Assembly (NCBI GenBank): GCA_039819665.1
Contig: JBCBRM010000011.1
Location: 106,052 to 170,051, forward strand
From: JAWPMV01 sp039819665
GTDB taxonomy: Bacteria > Bacteroidota > Bacteroidia > J057
Length of the DNA: 64,000 nt
Reading direction: 5' to 3'
The translations under genes were made by a program, and so were the position numbers. Numbering within the stretch: the stretch's first letter is position 1; each line of letters begins with the position of its first letter. This document shows positions 42,075 to 50,048 of the stretch, in pieces. Below the pieces are notes generated by a model. It saw nothing but the letters and a program-made list of their open reading frames with translations, was not told the origin of the DNA and did not search any database.

Positions 42075-43184
42075 ATGCACGATCTATACATTGCAGGAAT
42101 TTCTATTACTATTTTTTCTTTACTCCACCTCTTAAATAGAGAAAAGAAAAGCCTTCCTTTGTACTTTTCCTGCCTGATACTGGGAGTCTGGGGGTGTCGT
42201 TTTCTTTTGTATTATATAAAAGGAAATATTGATCTGATACATGCCCCTTTTCTCATTGTTTTAGACCAAAATCTTTTTTTCCTTGATGGTCCCCTTTTGT
42301 ATTTTCTGACTCGTTCTACTAACCATGAAGTATTTGATTGGAGAAAGGATATCTTTCATTTTCTCCCTTTTGTGCTTGCTCTGGGACACAGTATGGCTAC
42401 CTATTTTGCAATTCCTCCTGATGAGCTTGTAAGGCATTATATGGAAATTTCAAGAGAACAGGCAGAGAGTAGTTTTGTTCCTCATTGGAAAGAAATCGTT
42501 TTCATCTCCGCTATTCTGATTCACAATCTGGTCTATGTAATTTTGAGTTTTAAAAAGACCACCAAGTACAAAAAAGGCATCAGGCTTTTATATTCTACCC
42601 TTGATAATATAGATCTCAATTGGCTGGACCTGGTTTTGAAAATATGGTTCGTACTGATCTTTTTTCCGCTACTTATATTTTTTCTGAACTATAGCTTCGG
42701 CTTTATCAAAGCCGGGATAACGCAGTTTATGTTTACTGCCTCACTTCTGGCATGTATATTCCTTTTTGCTTACAACCTGCTTTCGCACAATTTTGCTGAT
42801 GTACAAGGGCTAAAAGAGACATCGGGAAAAAAAACTAAGAACAAGCCTGAGCAAAAGCAGCGATTCGAAGATTTATTAGCTTATATGGAACATGAGAAAC
42901 CTTATCTGGAAGTAGATTTAAGCTTAGCCCTTTTAGCCCGAAAAGTAAATATACACCCCAATACGCTTTCTCAGCTTATCAATTCCTACAGTGGCGGCAA
43001 TTTCTTTGAATTTGTCAATAGCTATCGGATAGAAGCCGTAAAGAAAGAGCTCATGGAAACTAAGGAGCATATCATGATTATCGCTTATAGCAATGGATTT
43101 AAGTCAAAGTCCAGTTTCAATGATGTTTTTAAACGTAAAACAGGCATGACTCCTAGTCAGTATCGAAAAAAAATGAAGAGTTAA
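42075..43184 (+). CDS. AraC-family regulator with multi-helix membrane sensor
   Basis: 369 residues. Seven or so hydrophobic helices (about 4-230) precede a C-terminal AraC DNA-binding domain (about 265-368): SLALLARKVNIHPNTLSQLINSYSGGNFFEFVNSYRIEAVKKEL and IAYSNGFKSKSSFNDVFKRKTGMTPSQYRKK. Such 7TM-AraC proteins are a Bacteroidota specialty and sense extracellular or membrane signals. It is adjacent to and divergent from btaA; control of btaAB is possible but not shown. Confidence 0.92.
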   Translation: MHDLYIAGISITIFSLLHLLNREKKSLPLYFSCLILGVWGCRFLLYYIKGNIDLIHAPFLIVLDQNLFFLDGPLLYFLTRSTNHEVFDWRKDIFHFLPFVLALGHSMATYFAIPPDELVRHYMEISREQAESSFVPHWKEIVFISAILIHNLVYVILSFKKTTKYKKGIRLLYSTLDNIDLNWLDLVLKIWFVLIFFPLLIFFLNYSFGFIKAGITQFMFTASLLACIFLFAYNLLSHNFADVQGLKETSGKKTKNKPEQKQRFEDLLAYMEHEKPYLEVDLSLALLARKVNIHPNTLSQLINSYSGGNFFEFVNSYRIEAVKKELMETKEHIMIIAYSNGFKSKSSFNDVFKRKTGMTPSQYRKKMKS

Positions 43185-43260
43185 TTCGTCCGAATATATA
43201 AATCCGCACCTTCGAGCAGCGCTATCTGTTGAAATTTGTCAAAATTTAATTTCAATATCA

Positions 43261-44163
43261 ATGAAAAAGATCCTTATCGTAATATTAAGCCTGGGGGGTG
43301 TAGGCCTTATCACTATGGCTTTTAAAACTCCTACCTCTCTTATGCATGAATATTCACAAGTTGAGTCAGTAACTATACCTTTCAAGAAATCTTCAGGATT
43401 GATTTTTGTGAAGGCAAAGATTAATGGAAAAAAGGAAAATTTCATTTTGGACACAGGGGCACCTTCTCTGATCCTTAATACAGCTCATTTTGAAGCAGGA
43501 GAAGAGTCTGAGGCTTTAAGAGGAGTTTCTGGACAAATCTCTACTTCAAAAGTAGAGGTGAAGAAGTTTGACTGGGAAGGAATTTTCGGAGAGAATTTTG
43601 AAGTGATAAGTATGGACCTTAGCCACTTGGAAAGGGCAACTGGGGTAAAATTTGCTGGACTAATCGGGTATGATTTGGTGAAGGATTACGAACTCATGAT
43701 AGACTATGATGCTTCTGAATTGATGCTATTCAAAGAAGGAAAAAGTAAATACCATCAGGAAATTGAACCTTATGATGAGATTTCCTTTAGCTACATTTCG
43801 CATATCCCCAATTTAAGTTGCAAAATAGGAAAGAAAGAACTGATGCTGGGAATTGATACAGGCGCAGCAAATAATCTCGTCAATCAGCACTGCTATAGCA
43901 AAATCGATGGATCTCAAATATCTATTTTGGGTAGCGAAGAACTCCGGGGAGCAAATAAAGGTGTATCTGAAGTGGTTTCATTTTCTGTTTCAGACTTCCA
44001 AATTTCTCAACAAAACTACCAAGGAATGACCTTCGTCCAGGCAAATATCTCCCATTTACAAAAAGAGGATGAACATTTTGATGGCCTGATCGGGTATCCC
44101 GTACTTTCCCGACAAAAGACCTCGATCAATTTCCCCCGGCAAAAGATGTACTTCTGGAATTAG
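43261..44163 (+). CDS. Secreted aspartic protease with two retropepsin-like domains
   Basis: 300 residues with a signal-like N-terminus (about 1-21). Two DTG motifs, DTG at 64-66 (FILDTGAPSL) and at 199-201 (GIDTGAANN), each begin a retropepsin-like half, and each half ends with a GLIGY turn (GLIGYDLVKDYELMIDY and GLIGYPVLSRQKTSINF). So a single chain carries both catalytic Asp residues, as in pepsin, though in a retropepsin-type fold. Family function in bacteria is poorly known. Probably periplasmic. Confidence 0.82.
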   Translation: MKKILIVILSLGGVGLITMAFKTPTSLMHEYSQVESVTIPFKKSSGLIFVKAKINGKKENFILDTGAPSLILNTAHFEAGEESEALRGVSGQISTSKVEVKKFDWEGIFGENFEVISMDLSHLERATGVKFAGLIGYDLVKDYELMIDYDASELMLFKEGKSKYHQEIEPYDEISFSYISHIPNLSCKIGKKELMLGIDTGAANNLVNQHCYSKIDGSQISILGSEELRGANKGVSEVVSFSVSDFQISQQNYQGMTFVQANISHLQKEDEHFDGLIGYPVLSRQKTSINFPRQKMYFWN

Positions 44164-44289
44164 TTACTTTAATGTATACGTCACGCATTACGTAGGATCT
44201 AATCCCGGGATCTTCTCTTATATAGATGAGATCTTCGGGATTTTCCTTTTTTGAAAATATATTGGGAATGAGCAACCTTTGAGTTATTA

Positions 44290-44310
44290 TTTGCGTATTA
44301 ATTACGTAAA
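44290..44310. promoter_or_regulatory. NAD-regulon type dyad, site 4 (NADAR gene leader)
   Basis: TTTGCGTA-N5-TACGTAAA, 21 bp, 6 of the 8 outer bases paired per side and a GT-N7-AC core. It ends 15 nt before the ATG of the NADAR gene; the preceding TTATTTG may be its -7 element. Confidence 0.7.
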
Positions 44311-44325
44311 TAAGACAGCACACTC

Positions 44326-44880
44326 ATGAAGTATTCTCATCAATGGCTCATCGATCAACTTTCAGATGAGCATTCCTTTAAGTATCTCTTTTTCTGGGGG
44401 CATAGGCCGACCCGAGATGGGAGCATTAGTAAAAGCGTTTTTAGTCAATGGTGGGAATCCCATCCTTTTGAAGAAAATGGGATTCGCTACCCCACAGCTG
44501 AGCATTATATGATGGCTGGTAAGGCAAGACTTTTTCAGGATGAAGAAATGTTGGGGAAAATTCTTCAGGCTAAAAGTCCTGCCGAAGCCAAAAAGCTAGG
44601 GAGGCAAGTTAGAAACTTTGATCCGGGTCATTGGGACCAGTACAGTCAAGCTATCGTAACTCAGGGGAATTACCTGAAATTCTCCCAACATATGGAGCTC
44701 AAAGAATTTATCCTGAATACAGGATATCGAGTGCTTGTTGAAGCAAGTCCCAGAGATCGAATTTGGGGGATAGGTCTGGACAAAGATAATCCTGCAGCTT
44801 CTAATCCCTATCAATGGAGAGGGAGAAATTATTTAGGCTTCTGTCTAATGGAAGTAAGAGATCAATTGAAGAAAGAATAG
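44326..44880 (+). CDS. NADAR-domain protein (YbiA family)
   Basis: 184 residues. The NADAR pattern is complete: FFWGHRP near the start, FSQWWESHPFEENGIRYPTAEHYMMAGKARLFQDEE, AKKLGRQVRNFDPGHWDQ, and the closing GIGLDKDNP and WRGRNYLGFCLMEVRDQL. The superfamily handles ADP-ribose or NAD-derived ribosyl groups, including removal of ADP-ribose from nucleic acids in DarT-related systems and N-glycosidase steps in riboflavin waste. A 21-bp dyad shared with the DraG gene lies in its leader. Confidence 0.9.
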   Translation: MKYSHQWLIDQLSDEHSFKYLFFWGHRPTRDGSISKSVFSQWWESHPFEENGIRYPTAEHYMMAGKARLFQDEEMLGKILQAKSPAEAKKLGRQVRNFDPGHWDQYSQAIVTQGNYLKFSQHMELKEFILNTGYRVLVEASPRDRIWGIGLDKDNPAASNPYQWRGRNYLGFCLMEVRDQLKKE

Positions 44881-44900
44881 AAATCAAAAAATAAAAACAG

Positions 44901-44914
44901 ACAGACTTGTCTGT
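44901..44914. promoter_or_regulatory. TetR operator copy 1 (ACAGAC-TT-GTCTGT)
   Basis: Perfect 14-bp palindrome 27 nt before the TetR gene. With its flanks (AAAAACAGAC... GTCTGTTTTTAT then a T-run) it can also fold as a terminator for the preceding NADAR gene. Confidence 0.75.
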
Positions 44915-44941
44915 TTTTATTTTTTTCTCTAGCTTTGAGGT

Positions 44942-45505
44942 ATGAAACATTCTTTGGTACGTGAAACCATTGTCAAGACTGCCTCCAGACTCTTCTATGA
45001 GCAGGGCTATAATTTGACAGGGATCAATGAAATCATTAAGGAAGCGGGTATTGCCAAAGCGACATTATATAGCCATTTTCGTTCAAAGGAGGACCTTTGT
45101 GTGGCCTATTTGAAGTTTCGAAACGAAACCTTCTTGGTAGACATTGAAGCTTTTTGTAGAAAAGAGGCGAGGGGAGAGGCTCAATTGCTAGGTTTATTCG
45201 GTTTTCTGGAAAAGTTTTATGATGATAAAGGATTCAATGGCTGCTGGTGTATGAATACCGTTTCTGAATTGCCCAGGGATAATGGAAAAGTTCGTCAGGA
45301 GATTCAGAAACAGAAGAATGACTTTCTGAACCTTATCCAAAAGCTGATGATTGAAAATTATCCCGATATGGAGGAAAAAAAGCAGGACTTGTTGAGCAAG
45401 CAGATCTACTTAATTTATGAAGGGGCAATATCAGAAGCCCATCTACACCAAAATTTCTGGCCGATCAAATCAGCCAAAGAACTTTGTAAGCAAATATTGT
45501 CATAG
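44942..45505 (+). CDS. TetR/AcrR-family repressor of the SDR gene
   Basis: 187 residues. N-terminal HTH: RETIVKTASRLFYEQGYNLTGINEIIKEAGIAKATLYSHFRSKEDLC. The C-terminal domain with KFYDDKGFNGCWCMNTVSEL resembles the YcdC/TetR_C group. Its own promoter region and that of the downstream SDR gene carry matching ACAGAC-N2-GTCTGT palindromes, so it probably represses both. Confidence 0.9.
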   Translation: MKHSLVRETIVKTASRLFYEQGYNLTGINEIIKEAGIAKATLYSHFRSKEDLCVAYLKFRNETFLVDIEAFCRKEARGEAQLLGLFGFLEKFYDDKGFNGCWCMNTVSELPRDNGKVRQEIQKQKNDFLNLIQKLMIENYPDMEEKKQDLLSKQIYLIYEGAISEAHLHQNFWPIKSAKELCKQILS

Positions 45506-45525
45506 ATTTTTTTTCATATAAAAAG

Positions 45526-45539
45526 ACAGACTGGTCTGT
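45526..45539. promoter_or_regulatory. TetR operator copy 2 (ACAGAC-TG-GTCTGT)
   Basis: Perfect-arm palindrome 16 nt before the SDR start codon, identical to copy 1 except one base in the centre. The surrounding sequence AGACAGACTKGTCTGT is shared over 16 nt. Confidence 0.8.
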
Positions 45540-45555
45540 ATTTAATTTTGTCAAA

Positions 45556-46302
45556 ATGCACGAATTTAACAACAAAAAAGCCTTGATCATTGGAGGAAGC
45601 AGTGGGATAGGCCTAGCCACCACCCAGGCTTTGCTAGAGGCTGGAGCAGAAGTTCACATAGTTGGGAGAAATCCCGACAAAGTAGCTAATCATCCTAAGC
45701 TGGTGAAACATCAGATCGACATCACCCAAAGGGGAAAGGTAGACAAATTGATAGAAACTATAGAGGATTTGGATTCTCTGGATTATCTCGTCAATTCTTC
45801 AGGGATCTTTGGTCCCAAGCCTTTCCTGGATCACACACAAGAAGATTATGATTCTTATCTAGACCTTAATCGAGGCTTTTTCTTTATCAGTCAGGCAGCA
45901 GCGAAAAAAATGAAAGAGAGTGGGGGAGGATCTGTGGTAAATATAGGCTCTATGTGGGCAAAGCAAGCTGTAAAAGCTACTCCTTCTTCTGCCTATTCTA
46001 TGCAAAAGGCGGGATTGCATTCCCTGACTCAGCATCTTGCAATGGAATTGGCTGATCACAACATACGGGTAAATGCTGTTTCTCCTGCAGTTGTTGAAAC
46101 AGCTGTTTATCATGGTGTATTTGGGGGGGAGGCAGAAGCGGCGGAAGCTCTTATTGGATTTAACAACTTTCATCCTATCGGAAGAAACGGCCAGCCAGAG
46201 GATATTGCACATGTAATTACCTTTTTACTTTCCGAGAAAGCTTCCTGGGTAACAGGAGCAGTATGGGACACTGATGGCGGAGTAAGAGCTGGGAGAAATT
46301 AG
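45556..46302 (+). CDS. Short-chain dehydrogenase/reductase (SDR)
   Basis: 248 residues, classical SDR. Cofactor loop IIGGSSGIGLATT (Gly-rich, as in NAD(P) binding), NSSGIFGPKPF where NNAG is usual, the catalytic Ser in NIGSMWA, and YSMQKAG (YxxxK). The C-terminal WVTGAVWDTDGGVRAGR is typical. Substrate unknown. A TetR operator sits before it, so a substrate or related compound should induce it. A textbook terminator follows. Confidence 0.93.
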   Translation: MHEFNNKKALIIGGSSGIGLATTQALLEAGAEVHIVGRNPDKVANHPKLVKHQIDITQRGKVDKLIETIEDLDSLDYLVNSSGIFGPKPFLDHTQEDYDSYLDLNRGFFFISQAAAKKMKESGGGSVVNIGSMWAKQAVKATPSSAYSMQKAGLHSLTQHLAMELADHNIRVNAVSPAVVETAVYHGVFGGEAEAAEALIGFNNFHPIGRNGQPEDIAHVITFLLSEKASWVTGAVWDTDGGVRAGRN

Positions 46303-46331
46303 GGCTAAGCAACATGTATCCAAGCCACAAG

Positions 46332-46359
46332 CACCGACTATTGTCGGTGTTTTTCTTTT
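46332..46359 (+). terminator. Rho-independent terminator of the SDR gene
   Basis: CACCGAC pairs with GTCGGTG around a TATT loop, followed by TTTTTCTTTT. It begins 30 nt after the SDR stop and lies inside the over-long frame of the next gene, showing that the next gene starts further on. Confidence 0.9.
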
Positions 46360-46388
46360 ATGCTAACTTCCAGCTTTACCAAACAGAT

Positions 46389-47069
46389 ATGCTTAATCAT
46401 TCTAGCCTCCATCACTACATCCTGAGTTATATTTTAGAGAAAGGTCATGCTCCTGAATTGGATCAATTATCCCAGCACTTTTCAGTTAATAAAGAGGAAA
46501 TGACTGAAGCGCTGGAGGCCCTTCAGGAATACCACGGAGTTGTTCTCCATCCCAATCAGGCCAAAGTCTGGGTAATTCATCCCTTTTCCTTGGCTCCTAC
46601 AAATTTTCTGGTCGAATCCGCTCGTGGAAGCTGGTGGGGAAATTGTGCCTGGTGTTCTTTGGGGGTTGCGGCATTATTAAAGGAAGATGTAACGATAAAG
46701 ACCTCGAATGGAGCTTATGGGGATGCCCTTTATATGCATATAAAAGATGGCGAGCTGGTGGAGAAAGATCTATGGGTTCATTTTCCTATCCCCATGCGCA
46801 ATGCTTGGGACAATGTAATATATACCTGTACAACTATGCTCCTTTTCCGAAACAAAGAAGAAATCGATCAATGGTCCCAAAGACATAATATTCCCAAAGG
46901 AGACATTCAGCCAGCAGAGAATATCTGGAACTTCTCAAAAAAGTGGTACGGAAATCACCTCAATCCAGAATGGGTTAAATGGACAGGAGAGGAGGCGAAA
47001 TCCATGTTCAAAGAATTTGGCTTGATTCATCCCGTATGGGATCTGGATGGAGGAAAAGAAAGATTTTAA
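46389..47069 (+). CDS. MerB-like (alkylmercury lyase family) protein lacking the usual Asp
   Basis: 226 residues from the ATG at 46389, chosen because a terminator precedes it. An N-terminal winged helix (about 5-60) is followed by a core with NCAWCSLGVA (Cys86 and Cys89) and a later VIYTCTTM (Cys147). In MerB the corresponding motif is WCALD, with catalytic Cys, Asp and a second Cys; here the Asp position is Gly92. The later WYG and VWDLDGG segments are family-like. Organomercury cleavage is therefore doubtful; a different lyase or a mercury-binding regulator is possible. Confidence 0.7.
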   Translation: MLNHSSLHHYILSYILEKGHAPELDQLSQHFSVNKEEMTEALEALQEYHGVVLHPNQAKVWVIHPFSLAPTNFLVESARGSWWGNCAWCSLGVAALLKEDVTIKTSNGAYGDALYMHIKDGELVEKDLWVHFPIPMRNAWDNVIYTCTTMLLFRNKEEIDQWSQRHNIPKGDIQPAENIWNFSKKWYGNHLNPEWVKWTGEEAKSMFKEFGLIHPVWDLDGGKERF

Positions 47070-47237
47070 GAAGCCTTCAGAAAAGCTTTGGTCCTTATTC
47101 GGTATCATAGTCTCCTCAATTTTTAACAAAAAAATGAAGTTCAGGCTCGAAAAAACTAAAAAAGCTTTCCCATAAATTGGTTTAAGAGGAAGAAGGCCAT
47201 AATTTGTACTTTCACAATCATTAGAAACACAAAAACT

Positions 47238-47867
47238 ATGAAAAAAATTAAGTATTTAATTCTAGCCTTCCTTCTTCTTTTTTCCTTCCATAATACATTC
47301 GGGCAAAATTCTGGCAACTATCAACTCATCATTGATGGGGATACCCTTTCTATCAATTTAGATGAAGCCGTTGAATATAAGGGTGCGAAAGGGAAAAAGA
47401 TGAATATTCTTCTTAGGGAGGCTGATATTAAAACCTATGTGGATGATATGGTTTCCTTTCAATATAGAAAGGGAAATGGAGTCTCCAATACCGTAATCGA
47501 AGAAGGAATTGAACAGTGCATGATCATGAAATCCACAGGGAGTGGTTTTATGGTTCAGAAATACAAAACGCTTGATCCCAGCGCTCTGACTCGTTTTATG
47601 TTGGCCGAGATCACCAAGGAGAGTGTAAGTTACGGATATGAAAAAACAGAAGAAGATTTTGAACATACCCTTGAGAGCGGACAAACCCTAAAAGGTGTAA
47701 CCGCAACCTTAACTTATAGAGGGGAAAAGGAGATTTATACAGTTGCTTCGTATGGAGAAAAAGATCATGGAATTATGGTTGTTACGATGCTTCTGGTAGA
47801 AGATTTCGCTGATGGGGATAAACCCATGATCGATCTCTTTCTCAATACCCTTCAGATTTTAGAATAA
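47238..47867 (+). CDS. Secreted hypothetical protein
   Basis: 209 residues with a signal peptide (1-23, ending FGQ). The body is beta-rich: QLIIDGDTLSINLDEAVEYKGAKGKKMNILLRE, FQYRKGNGVSNTVIEEG, and late GIMVVTMLLVEDFADGDKPMIDLFLNTL. It looks like a small periplasmic domain without a known family. Stand-alone gene. Confidence 0.6.
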   Translation: MKKIKYLILAFLLLFSFHNTFGQNSGNYQLIIDGDTLSINLDEAVEYKGAKGKKMNILLREADIKTYVDDMVSFQYRKGNGVSNTVIEEGIEQCMIMKSTGSGFMVQKYKTLDPSALTRFMLAEITKESVSYGYEKTEEDFEHTLESGQTLKGVTATLTYRGEKEIYTVASYGEKDHGIMVVTMLLVEDFADGDKPMIDLFLNTLQILE

Positions 47868-48005
47868 ATGGGTATTTATTAAGTAAGGAATAGGGAATAT
47901 GTCATAAAAATGGCAAATTGCTTGAATCGCATGCAGGAATTTGCGATATTCATATGTGGCTCAAATAGAGCTAGCTGCCTATTTCTTGCTTTAATACCCA
48001 AACAT

Positions 48006-48581
48006 ATGCCCTATCATCCAGACCATGAACTCTGTTTGGTCATTTTTGACCAACAAGAAGAAGTACCATCTTACAAAAAAGAAGGCTTCTGGGATGAATT
48101 ATTTAAATCAGGAGATAAACTTGTTTCCTGGGAAAATCACCGAGAGGTAAAAAAGAGGAATCAAATACGAGTACGAGAGGCGAAATCCGCCATCGAACAG
48201 GCAAAAGGAGAGAAGTATGAGCCTGTGTATAGTATTTTCCAAAAAGGAGAATACACCATTTTGGCAATCAAAGGAGGCAAGGGGGCCTGGAGAAGATTTG
48301 CTGCTGAGAAGGTTGCAAAAGGACCTTATACAGATAAGATAAGAGCTGCAGTATCCAACGTAATTGGCAAGAAAAATAACCCAAAGGAGGTAAAGTCATG
48401 GAGGCAAGTCTTAAAACTGGTGACAGAAGCCAAAAGCTCCAATCAACAAAGAAACAGACAGGGAAATCGCCAGGGAAATAGAAAAGGAAATAGAAACAAT
48501 TATAACAACAGAAGAAATCAGGAAGGAGATTCCTCTCAGGAGCAGAAAGAACAAATGCAGAAGGAGCAAGAGATGAGCTGA
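48006..48581 (+). CDS. Hypothetical protein with Arg/Gly/Asn-rich tail
   Basis: 191 residues from the ATG at 48006; a longer start at 47910 gives a hydrophobic, non-conserved extension. The middle part AKSAIEQAKGEKYEPVYSIFQKGEYTILAIKGGKGAWRRFAAEKVAKGPY has a basic, nucleic-acid-binding flavour. The tail (about 145-175) is a low-complexity RQGNRQGNRKGNRNNYNN stretch, then Q/E-rich residues. An RNA-binding or condensate-forming role is a guess from composition. No domain is recognised. Confidence 0.6.
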   Translation: MPYHPDHELCLVIFDQQEEVPSYKKEGFWDELFKSGDKLVSWENHREVKKRNQIRVREAKSAIEQAKGEKYEPVYSIFQKGEYTILAIKGGKGAWRRFAAEKVAKGPYTDKIRAAVSNVIGKKNNPKEVKSWRQVLKLVTEAKSSNQQRNRQGNRQGNRKGNRNNYNNRRNQEGDSSQEQKEQMQKEQEMS

Positions 48582-48703
48582 TAGTAATTTTTTATTCAAA
48601 AAATGGGAATATCGAAAAATAGGAGAATTCTAACATAATATATAAACCCGAATTCAGTTTATTCGTATAGAGAACTTTACTTAGCCTGATTCGCACAGAA
48701 ACC

Positions 48704-49360
48704 ATGATTGGTACTTACATCCCCCAAAACCTTCCGGGTAGACATTTTGTCGTTTCCGACATACATGGCTGCCTGCAGACTTTTAAATCACTCATATTTG
48801 AGAAATTACAGCTAAAAAAAGAGGATCAACTCTTTTTATTAGGTGATTATGTTCACCGCGGACCAGACTCCAAGGGAGTCCTGGATCTTATCATGAACCT
48901 CCAGAAAGATGGCTATGCTGTCTTTCCTCTCAAAGGAAATCATGAAGTAATGTACTTAAATGAGAAAGCTGCCTGGCTTCCTCAGAAGTATATTGATTTT
49001 ATCAACGGCTTGCCTTATTTCATCGAAACCCGAGATTTTTACTTTGTCCATGCGGGTTTCAATTTCGCGGCACCCAATCCTCTGGAGGATACACGCTCTA
49101 TGATTTGGGGCCCTTACTTTCGGTCGGAGCCAGATATGCATTTTTTAAGACATAAGAAAGTAATCCATGGACATACCAAACATAGTCTGAGTGATATTTT
49201 TCATGCTGTGGTTAATAAGGAAACCATCATTCCTCTAGACAATGGCTGTTATGAAGGTCAAAGAGGAGAGGCCTTCGAAAGAGGAAATCTATGTGCTATA
49301 GACCTCGATAAATTTGAAGTCATTGTTCAGGAGAATGTAGATGTGAAAGTCCTAAAATAG
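48704..49360 (+). CDS. PP2A-like metallophosphoesterase (Ser/Thr phosphatase or diadenosine tetraphosphatase type)
   Basis: 218 residues. Metal motifs in order: FVVSDIHGCLQTF, LLGDYVHRGPDS, LKGNHEVMY, then VIHGHTKHS. The short length and spacing are those of bacterial PrpA/PrpB and Ap4A hydrolases of the PPP superfamily. It may dephosphorylate proteins or cleave dinucleoside polyphosphates. It has no signal peptide, so cytosolic. Confidence 0.92.
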   Translation: MIGTYIPQNLPGRHFVVSDIHGCLQTFKSLIFEKLQLKKEDQLFLLGDYVHRGPDSKGVLDLIMNLQKDGYAVFPLKGNHEVMYLNEKAAWLPQKYIDFINGLPYFIETRDFYFVHAGFNFAAPNPLEDTRSMIWGPYFRSEPDMHFLRHKKVIHGHTKHSLSDIFHAVVNKETIIPLDNGCYEGQRGEAFERGNLCAIDLDKFEVIVQENVDVKVLK

Positions 49361-49445
49361 ATCTGGAATTATCAGTACCCTTGAATATAATTAGGGGTAA
49401 TTCTAGGTTTCGGATCAGACTTGTGGATATGATCCATTATCTGGT

Positions 49446-50042
49446 TTGGAAATCCTTTTAGGTAGTGAAAAAGTGAAAAAGAAAAAAAAGTCCCATGCTC
49501 TCCTTAAATGCCCCAGCTGTAAAGCGGAGATTTCCCCCAAAGCGGCTAAAGCTTGTTTGGAAAGAGATATTCCATATGGATCTATCACCTATCGCGTTTT
49601 GGGACCTTCTTTGCAAAACCATAAACGTCCCATTTGGGCATGTGATGAATGTCTAGAATCAGGGAAAGCCATAATCGTGGATGTATCGAAGCAAATCTAT
49701 TTGGATTACGATCCTTATTTGGCCTATGTGGATCGGGCTAACATCTGTAAGAGCTGCGGCGATCATTTTGTCTTTAGCAAATCCGAACAGAAATACTGGT
49801 ATGAGGAGCTGAAATTTTGGGTACAGGTAAATCCCAATAACTGCCAGAAATGTCGAAAGGAAATTCGACACCAGAAGAATTTAAATGCTGAGTTATCCTT
49901 TCTCCTGAAAGAGAAAGACAATTGGATACTGCCAGAATTGGAGCGAATCGTTGAGATTTATATTGAATTGGAAAAGTATGAGAAGGCCAAGTTTTATCAG
50001 GGTAAAATTGATAAGGTAGAACGAAGAAATCGTAGAATGTAA
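49446..50042 (+). CDS. Zinc-ribbon protein, two C4 sites
   Basis: 198 residues from a TTG; a GTG at codon 10 is an alternative. One C-x2-C site is LKCPSCKAEI, then WACDEC, and ICKSCGDHFVFSKSEQKYWYEELKFWVQVNPNNCQKCRK is the probable zinc-ribbon (zf-trcl like). The rest is charged and helical. It may bind nucleic acid or another protein. Function unknown. Confidence 0.7.
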   Translation: MEILLGSEKVKKKKKSHALLKCPSCKAEISPKAAKACLERDIPYGSITYRVLGPSLQNHKRPIWACDECLESGKAIIVDVSKQIYLDYDPYLAYVDRANICKSCGDHFVFSKSEQKYWYEELKFWVQVNPNNCQKCRKEIRHQKNLNAELSFLLKEKDNWILPELERIVEIYIELEKYEKAKFYQGKIDKVERRNRRM

Positions 50043-50048
50043 TAGTTT

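Noticed and set aside
44170..44250. TCCCGGGATCTTC hairpin after the aspartic protease as a third copy of the 93-bp repeat
   Set aside because: Only a short CCCGGGATC stretch matches; the block order of the other two copies is not present. It may serve as a terminator.
46314..46388. Start of the MerB-like gene at 46314
   Set aside because: The added 25 codons contain a clear rho-independent terminator of the previous gene, so they are not coding.
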